Origin: Pseudomonadota bacterium
Lineage (GTDB): Bacteria > Pseudomonadota > Gammaproteobacteria > Burkholderiales > Rhodocyclaceae
Length of the DNA stretch: 64,000 bases
Assembly (NCBI GenBank): GCA_018241685.1
Contig: JAFEDJ010000011.1
Span: 1-64,000, forward strand
Direction: 5' to 3'
In this document: one piece after another, positions 40,671-49,775 of the stretch
How the letters are laid out: every line of letters starts with the position of its first letter
Position numbering within the stretch: position 1 is the stretch's first letter
Translations under genes and position numbers: made by a program
Notes under the pieces: generated by a model
Seen by the model: the letters and a program-made list of their open reading frames with translations, nothing else
What the model was told of the DNA's origin: nothing
The model's database searches: none

Positions 40671-41491
40671 GGCAGTGCTCCGGCAGCGGAACGTTCTCCT
40701 GCCTGCAGACTGTGGATCAGTCCGCTGACGCCGCGTCCGTCCACGATCATGTAGCGCGGCAGGGCGAAGGGTGAATCGTGGGGCGTGGCGTGGCGTTCGC
40801 CAAGGGTGAAGGCAGCACGGTAGCCGACGGTCTTGGCCGCCGCTTCCAGCTCGGCGTCGTGAATACCGAAGGGCCAGGCGAGGTAGTCGGCGTCGACGCC
40901 GAGCCGATACCGCAGCACCCGGCGGGGTTTTTCAAGTTGGTCGTGGACAAAACGTCGGTAGGCGTCGACGTCCAGGCGTCGCCGTTCGATGCGCAAGTCC
41001 GGGTGCCAGTAAGTGTGTGACTGGATGCTTACGTTTCCGGTGGCGAGCAGTTCCTGCAGCTGTGCCCAGCTCATCGCGTAGCTGGCATTGGATATGGCCG
41101 ATGGGTAGATGAACAGTGTCACCGGCAGCTGCTCGCGGCGGATGATCGGCAGCAGATCGCTGTAAACCGTGCGGTGTCCGTCGTCGACGGTGATTGCTAC
41201 CGCCTTGGGTGGCAAGGGCACATGGCCGGCGAGGCCGTCCACGACGGTGGCGAGGGGGACGATGGTGTAGCCGGCGCGATGAAGTTCCGCCAGTTGGGCG
41301 ACGAAGACATCAGTGCGGGTCGTCATGCTGTCGGCCACCTGTGGGCCGAAGCGGTGATAGACGAGGATGGCCGCGGATGGTGTGGCCTGACTGAGGTTGG
41401 AGGCGATGAGGGCAAGCACCACACCCACCGCCTGCAGCAGCAGGCGGACGATCGGGAAAAAAGTGCTTGCGCGGCCAGCCATCTGACGCAT
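40667..41491 (-). CDS. Exported polysaccharide deacetylase
   Basis: 274-aa protein with signal peptide/anchor (about 12-36) and a NodB-type domain. Recognisable are AILVYHRFG, the TVDDGHRTVYSD motif-1 variant, and the metal-binding SIQSHTYWHPD (HxxxH). The YLAWPFG and YRAAFTLG segments match PgaB/IcaB-like extracellular deacetylases. Its TGA overlaps the ATG of the DUF4015 gene, making a three-gene translationally coupled operon with the NamZ fusion, likely dedicated to a cell-envelope glycan. First gene of the operon. Confidence 0.87.
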   Translation of the reverse strand: MRQMAGRASTFFPIVRLLLQAVGVVLALIASNLSQATPSAAILVYHRFGPQVADSMTTRTDVFVAQLAELHRAGYTIVPLATVVDGLAGHVPLPPKAVAITVDDGHRTVYSDLLPIIRREQLPVTLFIYPSAISNASYAMSWAQLQELLATGNVSIQSHTYWHPDLRIERRRLDVDAYRRFVHDQLEKPRRVLRYRLGVDADYLAWPFGIHDAELEAAAKTVGYRAAFTLGERHATPHDSPFALPRYMIVDGRGVSGLIHSLQAGERSAAGALP

Positions 41492-41677
41492 CGCAGCTCC
41501 CTTTGGTGCTGCCGTGATGCTTCGGTTTCCTAAGGTGGATGGACGGCGGCGCTCCGACTGGGGATGGCCACCGTCCGCTTCGATTCATGCGATGCGACGC
41601 ATGCCTCCTTTTTCACCATAGCCCTTGCGGGGCGCGGGGCACAGGAGGATTGCCGCCGCCGTGATGAACGGCACGGA

Positions 41678-42100
41678 CTAGACGATCAGCACACCCGCGG
41701 TCTTCAGTGCGATGAACAGTACGGCGCCGATCAGCAGGTTCTTGAAGCTCACGTAGCAGATCATGTCCATCACTGTTGCGCGGCGGTACAGGCGGCCCCA
41801 CCAGGGGCCTTCCTTCACGTAGGGCTTGGCGTCGAGGCGGACCAGCACCTCGAAGACGCTCCAGCCGAACCACCAGCCGATGATGGCGCCGGCCTCCAGG
41901 CGGCCGAGGGCGGCCATCACCCAGGCCAGCGTGGCGGCGATGGCCAGTGCGAAGCCGGCGCCCTGGATCGCTTTGCGGGCCGGCTGGCCCTTGCCGGCCC
42001 ACGGCCACAGGTGGTCGCGGATTTCGGCGACGAGCCAGGACAGGCCGTGGGCTTCGCCGTAGGCGGGCTGGCGCAGTTCGTTGCGGTCGGCGATGGTCAT
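41678..42100 (-). CDS. Small membrane protein coupled to nosR
   Basis: 140-aa protein with a soluble N-terminus (about 40 aa, HGLSWLVAEIRDHLWPW) and three hydrophobic helices (about 48-66, 73-90, 118-138). Its ATG (42100) overlaps the nosR TGA (ATGA), so it is translated with NosR. No named nos gene could be matched. It could be an accessory subunit of the NosR electron-transfer complex or a membrane assembly factor. No nosD, nosF, nosY or nosL follows it; the next gene is the deacetylase, after a 186-bp gap. Confidence 0.72.
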   Translation of the reverse strand: MTIADRNELRQPAYGEAHGLSWLVAEIRDHLWPWAGKGQPARKAIQGAGFALAIAATLAWVMAALGRLEAGAIIGWWFGWSVFEVLVRLDAKPYVKEGPWWGRLYRRATVMDMICYVSFKNLLIGAVLFIALKTAGVLIV

Positions 42101-44277
42101 GCCGTGGCTCCTTTCTTCTGCGCTTCGGCTGGCACTTGATGGATGGGGATGAAGTAGCCCTTGCCGTTGATGGGGGTGAGCGGCTGGCCGGCCTTGGTGC
42201 GGCGCTTGCGTTCCTGGGCCAGCGGCGGGCAGGCGTGGTCGTCGTAGTAGAGCACCATGCAGTCGAGGCACAGCATGCATTCGCGCTGGTCGATGTTGCC
42301 CTTGGCGTCGATGGCCTGGGAGCCGCAGCCCTTGGCGCAGGCCTTGCACGAGGTGCATTCGTCTTTGCGCTTGAGGCCGAACCAGCGGAAGGTGGTCGGC
42401 ATCGCCAGGGAGGCGCCGAGGGGGCACAGGTACTTGCAGAACGGCCGCTCGATGAAGATCGACAGGCCCAGCAGGCCGGCCGCGAACAGGCTGTACGGCC
42501 AGCTGCGGTTGGTGATGCCGACCAGGAAGGTGGTCTTGAAGGGTTCCACCTCGGCCAGCTTCTCGGCCAGGCCCATGCTGAAGAAGGACACCGCCAGCAG
42601 GCCGAAGAAGACCACGTACTTCACCCACTTGAGTTTGTCGTGCAAGGGCTTGGGCAGCTGGAACTGGAAGCGCTTGAGGCCGACCAGCCGGCCGAGGCGG
42701 AACAGCAGTTCCGACAGGGAGCCGAAGGGGCACAGCCAGCCGCAGAAGAAGCCGCGCCCCCAGATGAAGACGGTGACGATGATGAAGACCCAGAACACGA
42801 AGATCAGCGGGTCGGACAGGAACAGCTCCCACTTCCACTGGAACAGCAGGCTGTGGAACCAGGTGAGCACCTGGGTGATGGACGGCTGGGCCATGGCCGA
42901 GAAGCCGACGAAGCCGATGGAAATCACCCAGCCGGTGTACTTGAAGGCATTGACCGGCCAGCGGCGCTGGCGGTTGGCGCGCCGCACCAGCTTGTCGCGG
43001 CTAGCGTAGGCGGCGGAGATGGCGAGCAGGAAGACGATGAAGCCGGCGATCTCGAAGGCGCGTTCCTTCCATACCTTGAGCCAGGTCGGGTCGGGCTTGA
43101 CTACGACCGGACGGCCGCCTTCCAGATACTTGTCGGCCAGCCAGTATTCCTTGTCGAAGTTGGCGAAGGTCTTGGTGGCGGTTTCCTTGTCTATCTTGTT
43201 GCCGAGGAAAACGAGCTTCCACGGGTAGGCGGCGGAGAAGCCTTTGCCGCGGATGATGAAGATCGCCGATTCGCTGAAGGCCGGTGCGCCGGTGGCGGAG
43301 ACGCTCCACAGGTTCACGTAGTCCAGATCGCGGAAGGTGAAGCTGTCCTTGTCCTGGCGTACCTGCACGCGGTCGTAGATGCCGCCGCGCACAAAGCCGG
43401 AACCCTTGAAGGAATCCATGCCCGCCGGTTTGATGATAAAGATGGCGTGCTCGCCTTCCTTCAGGCGGCTCATCAGGCTGGCGTAGCCGTCCTTGCCGAG
43501 GATGGCCTGGCCGACGGTGGGTTGGTTGAGGTAGCCGAACCAGAGGTCCATGTAGGGGCCGTCACCCTTGAGACCGACTTCCTCGGGCTTGACGGTGAGG
43601 CGCTGGACGCTGCCATCTTCAACGAGTTCCGCCCAGCTTGGGATCGTCGTGGCTGGCGGAAACTTGGCCTGCGGGCGGATTACCGGCTTGAGGATGCCGA
43701 CCTGCTTGGCCACGGCGGTGCCGGAGGTCATCATCACCTGGTTCTGCGAGATGACGGTGACGGTAGCGCCGGTGATCGCGTCGAGGCCTATGAGGTTCTC
43801 GTCGGGGCGCGACTTGCCGATCTCGATGTTGTCGCCGACGAACTTGCCCAGATACTGGTTGTTGAACTTGATCAACGAGGATTCGGGAATCCCGAGCAGC
43901 AGGATCGGCTCGGAGTGCTTGAGGATCTTCACGCCGACGAACTTGCCGGTGGTGTCCATGCCGATCAGCGTCACCACTGGCTTGCCGGAGTAGGCCGGGG
44001 TGTCGGTGATGTCGGTGGACAGCATCACGTAGCCGAGCAGTTTCTTCTGGCTGCCGTCGTCCTTGTAGGCTTCGACGAAGGGGGGCTGGCCTTTGCGTTC
44101 CGAGAAGCTGGTGGCGCCGGGCATGACTTCAGTGCACGGTGCGTAGTCGCACATTTTCGGCGACGTGCTCAGTTCGGGGGGGAGCTTGACCTCGTAGGTG
44201 TTGGCATGAGCCGCGCTGGCGAGGACGAGTCCGGCCAGGGCGGGGAGGAGGCGGCGCAGGGCGCGCAGGGCGAACAT
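42097..44277 (-). CDS. nosR: NosR, membrane flavo-iron-sulfur protein for N2O respiration
   Basis: 726-aa protein that feeds electrons to and supports expression and activity of nitrous oxide reductase. After a signal peptide comes a periplasmic FMN domain with covalent-flavin Thr in DAITGATVT. About six transmembrane helices follow (from about 405 on), with two CxxxCP motifs (CGWLCPFG, CKYLCPLG). Then comes a cytoplasmic ferredoxin region with two 4Fe-4S motifs (CTSCKACAKGC, CMLCLDC). All expected hallmarks are present. It lies downstream of nosZ on the same strand but separated by a terminator, so it has its own promoter or read-through. Confidence 0.95.
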   Translation of the reverse strand: MFALRALRRLLPALAGLVLASAAHANTYEVKLPPELSTSPKMCDYAPCTEVMPGATSFSERKGQPPFVEAYKDDGSQKKLLGYVMLSTDITDTPAYSGKPVVTLIGMDTTGKFVGVKILKHSEPILLLGIPESSLIKFNNQYLGKFVGDNIEIGKSRPDENLIGLDAITGATVTVISQNQVMMTSGTAVAKQVGILKPVIRPQAKFPPATTIPSWAELVEDGSVQRLTVKPEEVGLKGDGPYMDLWFGYLNQPTVGQAILGKDGYASLMSRLKEGEHAIFIIKPAGMDSFKGSGFVRGGIYDRVQVRQDKDSFTFRDLDYVNLWSVSATGAPAFSESAIFIIRGKGFSAAYPWKLVFLGNKIDKETATKTFANFDKEYWLADKYLEGGRPVVVKPDPTWLKVWKERAFEIAGFIVFLLAISAAYASRDKLVRRANRQRRWPVNAFKYTGWVISIGFVGFSAMAQPSITQVLTWFHSLLFQWKWELFLSDPLIFVFWVFIIVTVFIWGRGFFCGWLCPFGSLSELLFRLGRLVGLKRFQFQLPKPLHDKLKWVKYVVFFGLLAVSFFSMGLAEKLAEVEPFKTTFLVGITNRSWPYSLFAAGLLGLSIFIERPFCKYLCPLGASLAMPTTFRWFGLKRKDECTSCKACAKGCGSQAIDAKGNIDQRECMLCLDCMVLYYDDHACPPLAQERKRRTKAGQPLTPINGKGYFIPIHQVPAEAQKKGATA

Positions 44278-44400
44278 CGGTGACTCCGATCGATCAGGAT
44301 GTCGACAGATTGTGAGGATGTGTGGCGGCCGACGCCTTAAGCTGAGTCAATTTGCCGCAGTACCTTGTCTGGCGTCGCCTTGCGTGCCGACCGCAGGCAC

Positions 44401-44429
44401 AAAAAAAGGGGAGACGCGGACGTCTCCCC
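44401..44429 (-). terminator. Rho-independent terminator of nosZ
   Basis: On the minus strand a perfect 9-bp stem (GGGGAGACG / CGTCTCCCC, 4-nt loop) is followed by TTTTTTT. It lies about 40 bp past the nosZ stop and before nosR. Confidence 0.9.
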
Positions 44430-44468
44430 AAATTACTTCGTCGATAAGGAACGGGTTGCCGAACGGGC

Positions 44469-46415
44469 TTACTTCTCTACGATCATCCGGCTACGCATTT
44501 CGAGGTGCAAAGCGTGGCAGAAGTTCGTGCAATAACACCAATAAACGCCCGGCTTGTCGGCCTTGAAGGTGACGGACTTGGTTTCCTGCGGGTTCACGAT
44601 GAAGTTGATGTCGTACTTCGGAATCGCGAAGCCGTGGGTCAAGTCTTCGACCTTGTCCAGGTTGGTGAGGATGATGGTGACTTCGTCGCCCTTCTTGACG
44701 GTGAACTCAGGCAGGCTGAAGGCCGGCGCCTGGGACACCATCTTGACCGTGACCTTGTTCCCCTTGCGCTCGACGCCGGATTCCTTCGGGTCCTTGATCG
44801 CGTTGGGGAAGTCGTCCAGGTTGTAGACCTGACGGGTCTTGATCAGCTCGCGCTTGACGATGATGGAGTCGTGGGGCTCGGAATACACGGCGTGGTCGGC
44901 TACCACCTTCATCTTGTCGCCGCTGATGTCGATGAGCTGGGCAGTTTCGGGGTGCAGCGGGCCGACAGGCAGGAAGCGATCCTTGGAGAACTTGTTGTCG
45001 GACAGGAAATACTTGCCGTCCGGCGCCTTGGTCTCGCCCATCGAAGTGAAGCCGTGGCCGGGCTGGTATTGCACGTCCACGCGGTCGAGCACGACCTTGG
45101 CATTCTTGTCGCCCTTGAAGGACTGGATGGCCGCTTCCACGTTCCACTTCACGATCTGGCTGTCGAGGAACAGCGTGGTGTAGGCGTTGCCCTTGTTGTC
45201 GAAGCCGGTGTGCAGGGGGCCGAGGCCGATTTCCGGTTCGCCGACGACAGCATCGCGCGGGTCCTTCAAGTCGCCGTCGAACCATTTCAGCACGAGGTCG
45301 AGCTGGATCACGCTGGCGGTCGGGGACAGCTTGCCGGAACACACGAAGTACTTGCCGTCCGGGCTGGCGTTGACGCCGTGGGGGTTCTTCGGGATCGGCA
45401 CGTAGCAGGTAAGGGCCGTCTTCGGGTCCTGGTTGGCGGCCTTTGTGCCGTCCACCACGGGCACCTTCGAGCTGCCGTAGGTCTTGGTCTTGCCGGCCTT
45501 GACAGCCTCTTCGATACGGGCGACGTTGAAGAACAGGCAGGCATCACGCTCGGAGGACATCATGTCCTGGTAGTGGGCGCCCATTTCGGTGTTGTACTGG
45601 TTGGTGGCGGCCAGCTTGCCGTCGAAAGAGGTCGCCACCAAGTCACAGTTGCCGTCGATCAGCACTTGCCAGCGCACTTCCATGGATTCGGAATCCACGC
45701 AGGTGAACAAGGAGTGGTACTTGGTCGGGTCGTTCATGTCGTTGCCGTCATTGGGCAACGGAATGGAGAACTCGGAACCGCAGAACACGCGGGTGGTGTG
45801 GTTGATCTTCTCGTCCACCGGGTCGCGCTTGTCCGGGAAGGTGCCGTGGAAGCCCTGGACGTTCGGCAGCTCGGTGATCTTGTCCGTTTCCATCGTATCC
45901 ATGCGGATACGGGCCAAGCGGCCGTGGATCTTGTCGTTCACGAACATGTATTTGCCGTCGTACATCCCATCCACATAAGACTGGTGAACGTGGTGGGTGT
46001 CGCCGGTGTGGTACTTGAGGCTGCCGTCCGGCTTGGTGCCGATGATGGCCTTGGATTCGTTGGTGATGCCCCAGCCGACCAGGCAGTCCATGTTGAAGAC
46101 CGGGATGCGCTTGAACAGGCGGCCGGAGGGCATGCCGTAGATGCGCACTTCGCCGGAGTGGCCGCCGCTGGAGAAGGAATAGTATTCGTCGAGCTGGCCG
46201 GGGGGCACTTCGTACTTGCCGTATTCACCTGCGCCGTGGGCGGCCGGTGCAGCAGCCGGCGCACCGGCGGCAGGGGCGGCGGCTTCCTGCTTGCAGGCGG
46301 ACAAGCCGACGGACAGGCCGGCTCCAGCCAGGCCGGCGAGGGCGGCAGAGTTCAGGAACCTGCGGCGAGCCGGAACGGGGCTGGCGTCGTCGTGCTTGAT
46401 GTCTTCGATACTCAT
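44469..46415 (-). CDS. nosZ: Nitrous-oxide reductase NosZ (Tat-exported, clade I type)
   Basis: 648-aa periplasmic copper enzyme reducing N2O to N2. A Tat signal (ARRRFL, about 16-21) is followed by a hydrophobic stretch ending LSAC41, which fits a lipobox, so the mature protein may be lipid-anchored; this is unusual. CuZ His ligands are visible in DTHHVH, NPHGVN, GPLHTGF, PGHGFTS and SEPHDS. The C-terminal cupredoxin CuA site is CYCTNFCHALHLEM. The Ala/Pro linker (about 45-60) after Cys41 looks like a tether. GGAG lies 10 nt before ATG 46415. An FNR-like promoter lies upstream, and a terminator follows. Confidence 0.96.
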   Translation of the reverse strand: MSIEDIKHDDASPVPARRRFLNSAALAGLAGAGLSVGLSACKQEAAAPAAGAPAAAPAAHGAGEYGKYEVPPGQLDEYYSFSSGGHSGEVRIYGMPSGRLFKRIPVFNMDCLVGWGITNESKAIIGTKPDGSLKYHTGDTHHVHQSYVDGMYDGKYMFVNDKIHGRLARIRMDTMETDKITELPNVQGFHGTFPDKRDPVDEKINHTTRVFCGSEFSIPLPNDGNDMNDPTKYHSLFTCVDSESMEVRWQVLIDGNCDLVATSFDGKLAATNQYNTEMGAHYQDMMSSERDACLFFNVARIEEAVKAGKTKTYGSSKVPVVDGTKAANQDPKTALTCYVPIPKNPHGVNASPDGKYFVCSGKLSPTASVIQLDLVLKWFDGDLKDPRDAVVGEPEIGLGPLHTGFDNKGNAYTTLFLDSQIVKWNVEAAIQSFKGDKNAKVVLDRVDVQYQPGHGFTSMGETKAPDGKYFLSDNKFSKDRFLPVGPLHPETAQLIDISGDKMKVVADHAVYSEPHDSIIVKRELIKTRQVYNLDDFPNAIKDPKESGVERKGNKVTVKMVSQAPAFSLPEFTVKKGDEVTIILTNLDKVEDLTHGFAIPKYDINFIVNPQETKSVTFKADKPGVYWCYCTNFCHALHLEMRSRMIVEK

Positions 46416-46543
46416 TGTAGATGGTCTCCGTATGTCCCTAAGCTGAGTGCGAGCGGGCCGCGCAATGCGGGCTGCATTTCCAGACCAGGCGGGGAGGGGC
46501 GCCGGTGATGGCGCTCTGCCCCTGCGGCAATCTGTCGCAGCGC

Positions 46544-46585
46544 ACTGTAGGGGGGCGGACACGGAAAAAAATTGACGGCGGGCAA
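46544..46585 (-). promoter_or_regulatory. Candidate FNR/Dnr-type promoter of nosZ
   Basis: The box TTGAC-GGCG-GGCAA (46572-46585) differs from TTGAY-N4-RTCAA at one base. A -10-like TACAGT lies at 46549-46544 on the minus strand. The predicted start point would place the box centre near -41.5, the class II position. It lies about 130-170 bp upstream of the nosZ ATG. Confidence 0.45.
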
Positions 46586-46710
46586 GAATCGCCCAATAGC
46601 TTTGAAGAAAGCGCCGAAAACCCCGAAATCTATTTAAGCGTATTAGAACTTACTGAAATAAAAGCGGAATTTCCGGAACATTGGGCGTCTCGGGCACGCT
46701 GGCAAGAGCG

Positions 46711-47712
46711 TCAGCTGCGTGTGGTTGTCCCGGCTTGCAGTAGCACGAGTAGCGCGCCGTCACCGCCATCGTGGGGGCGGGCCTGGCAGAAGGCGAGGAT
46801 GTCTTCCCGCTGGGCCAGCCAGCCGCGGGACAGATGCTTGAGGACCGGGATGCGGCCCGGGGAACCGTGGCCCTTGCCGTGGATCACCCGCAGGCAGCGG
46901 CGGCCCTGCAGCACGGCTTGGGCGATGAAATGGGAGAGGGCAGCGCGAGCTTCGTCGCGGGTCAGGCCGTGCAGATCCAGTTCGCCCTGTACCACCCAGC
47001 GCCCGCGGCGCAGGTCGGTGAGGACCCGGCGCGGCATGCCGACGCGCAGGTAAGCGGCTTCGTCGCCCATGTCGAGGCGGTCCTCGAAGCTCAGCGGGGT
47101 TTCCAGCGCTTCGCGCAGGACTTCCCGCTCATCTTCTTCTCGCTTGCGCGGCAGGGGGGCGGGTGTCGGCTTGGTCACCGCAGCGAGGTTCTTGTCCTTC
47201 AGTGGAGCGACCTTGCCGGCGATGTGGCGGAACAGTTCTGCAGGGTCGTTCAGTGTGCGCTCGTCGACGGCGGCTGCGGGGGCCTCCCAGCTCTCGAGGG
47301 CGCGGACCTGGGGATTGGCCTGCTGGCGCTGGCCGCTCAGGTCAACGCGGTTGAAGTCCTTGATCGGGGCGATGTCGCCGAGGGCCGCGCGGAACACTGC
47401 GGACGGATCATTTTCGTCGACGCGCCGGGGCCGGCGCGGCGTTTCCGGCTCCGGCTCGATGATCTGCGGGCGGGGCCGCGGGACGGGCTTGGGCTTGCTG
47501 ATCTCGGCCCGGTCCTGGCCGCGCACGGCTTGCAGCACGCCGACCTGCTTGCGGAAGAAGGTCGCGTCGTCTTCGGGGGGAGGCTCCGTTGCCCTTGGGC
47601 GTGCCGGCGCCGCCACGGGACGTGCGATGATCGTCTTCAGCGTGCTGTTCGGTACCTGGTGCCGGATAGCCTTGAGGGCGTCGAGTCCGGCGGGGCGCTT
47701 GTCCTTGGCCAT
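46711..47712 (-). CDS. Smr (MutS2 C-terminal-like) domain protein with N-terminal repeats
   Basis: 333-aa cytosolic protein. The C-terminal Smr domain (about 245-330) has the typical LDLHGLTRDEAR and VIHGKGHGS motifs, suggesting nucleic-acid nicking or binding. The N-terminal 200 aa are charged and Pro-rich and contain three degenerate copies of a motif: TFFRKQVGVLQAVRGQDR, VFRAALGDIAPIKDFNR and LFRHIAGKVAPLKDKN, each followed by a Lys/Pro linker. The repeats look like short linear binding elements. It lies upstream of nosZ in the opposite part of the gap and downstream of trxB on the same strand. Confidence 0.85.
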   Translation of the reverse strand: MAKDKRPAGLDALKAIRHQVPNSTLKTIIARPVAAPARPRATEPPPEDDATFFRKQVGVLQAVRGQDRAEISKPKPVPRPRPQIIEPEPETPRRPRRVDENDPSAVFRAALGDIAPIKDFNRVDLSGQRQQANPQVRALESWEAPAAAVDERTLNDPAELFRHIAGKVAPLKDKNLAAVTKPTPAPLPRKREEDEREVLREALETPLSFEDRLDMGDEAAYLRVGMPRRVLTDLRRGRWVVQGELDLHGLTRDEARAALSHFIAQAVLQGRRCLRVIHGKGHGSPGRIPVLKHLSRGWLAQREDILAFCQARPHDGGDGALLVLLQAGTTTRS

Positions 47713-47740
47713 GGTGGTGAAATGCGGGATCCAAATGGAA

Positions 47741-47764
47741 ACGGACCGGGTTGCCCCGGTCCGT
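47741..47764 (-). terminator. Likely terminator of trxB
   Basis: A perfect 10-bp stem (ACGGACCGGG / CCCGGTCCGT, 4-nt loop) just after the trxB stop on the minus strand, followed by TTTCCATTT, a weak U-tract. Confidence 0.7.
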
Positions 47765-47784
47765 TAGGGGGCGTGCGGGCCGTC

Positions 47785-48867
<1,083 letters not shown>

Positions 48868-48958
48868 TCAGTTTGATTTATACTTAATTGCAGCAGTTGA
48901 ACGACAATTTCATCACGTCGCCGAGAAATTAATCAGTGTCCCGCCGAGGAGAGGCCTT

Positions 48959-49630
48959 ATGACCGTCACCAGCTCAGTGTCTACCATTGCCCTGAGGACC
49001 TTCCCGATCTTCCAGGGCCTGAGCGACGAGCGGCTGGCTACCGTGGCACGCGTGGCTATGATGCGGCGCGTAGCGCGGGGGGCTGCCGTCGTTCATGAGG
49101 GCGACCGTACCGATTTCGTGTATTTCGTGCTGACCGGCAACCTGAAGGTGATGGTCAGCGACGAAGACGGCCGCGAAGTGATCCTGACCATCCTGGGGCA
49201 AGGGGAAATGTTCGGCGAGATGGGCGTGCTGGACGACAGCCCCCGTTCCGCGTCGGTGGTGGCGGTGGCTCCGTCCGACCTGGTCACGATCGCCAAGTCC
49301 GACTTCAAGCGCCTGATGCAGGAGAATTTCGAGCTTTCCTGGCACGTCATGTGCAATCTCACCCGCCGTCTGCGTGATGCCGACCGCAAGATCGAGAGTC
49401 TGGCGCTGATGGATGTCTATGGCCGGGTGGCGCGCCTGCTCCTCGAAATGTCGGAGGAGATCGATGGCGTGAAGGTGGTGAAGAAGAAGATCTCCAAGCA
49501 GGACATCGCAAAAATGATCGGAGCCTCCCGGGAGATGGTCAGCCGGGTCATGAAGGATCTGGGGTTGCGCGGCCTGATCGAGGAGACCGACGGAGGCGTG
49601 ATCCTGAGGGAGAAGATCTACGACTTGTGA
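48959..49630 (+). CDS. Crp/Fnr family transcriptional regulator (CRP-like)
   Basis: 223-aa regulator with an N-terminal cNMP-binding roll, where [18 protein letters not shown] matches the CRP phosphate cassette (GE...RSA), so cAMP or c-di-GMP binding is plausible. The dimer helix is followed by an HTH_CRP domain ([27 protein letters not shown]). No N-terminal Cys cluster as in FNR. RBS GGAGAGG precedes ATG. It is divergent from trxB and followed by a terminator before ftsK. Its targets are not evident. Confidence 0.88.
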   Translation: MTVTSSVSTIALRTFPIFQGLSDERLATVARVAMMRRVARGAAVVHEGDRTDFVYFVLTGNLKVMVSDEDGREVILTILGQGEMFGEMGVLDDSPRSASVVAVAPSDLVTIAKSDFKRLMQENFELSWHVMCNLTRRLRDADRKIESLALMDVYGRVARLLLEMSEEIDGVKVVKKKISKQDIAKMIGASREMVSRVMKDLGLRGLIEETDGGVILREKIYDL

Positions 49631-49706
49631 CTGGTCAGGAAATCCTTCCTTACGTATTCTCAAACGGACGGGGAAGGGACGACCAGAGACCCTGGTTTAT
49701 AATCGA

Positions 49707-49738
49707 AGCGCGGTGACGAGCCGCGCTTTTGCTTTTTT
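49707..49738 (+). terminator. Rho-independent terminator downstream of crp-like gene
   Basis: A 7-bp GC stem (AGCGCGG / CCGCGCT, 7-nt loop) is followed by TTTTGCTTTTTT. It separates the regulator from ftsK. Confidence 0.75.
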
Positions 49739-49775
49739 GGTATCCGCTCCTGTAGTGCCCGACCCTCGCCGAACC

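Noticed and set aside
42101..42838. Upstream extension of the 140-aa nos-linked gene into nosR
   Set aside because: The extended frame is composition-driven inside nosR; ATG 42100 with ATGA overlap is better.
41947..44283. Open 778-codon plus-strand frame opposite nosR
   Set aside because: Antisense shadow of nosR, which has unmistakable Fe-S and CxxxCP motifs.
44505..46508. Open 667-codon plus-strand frame opposite nosZ
   Set aside because: Antisense shadow of nosZ; composition is Val/Gly/Ala/His/Asp-rich, as expected for a mirrored frame.
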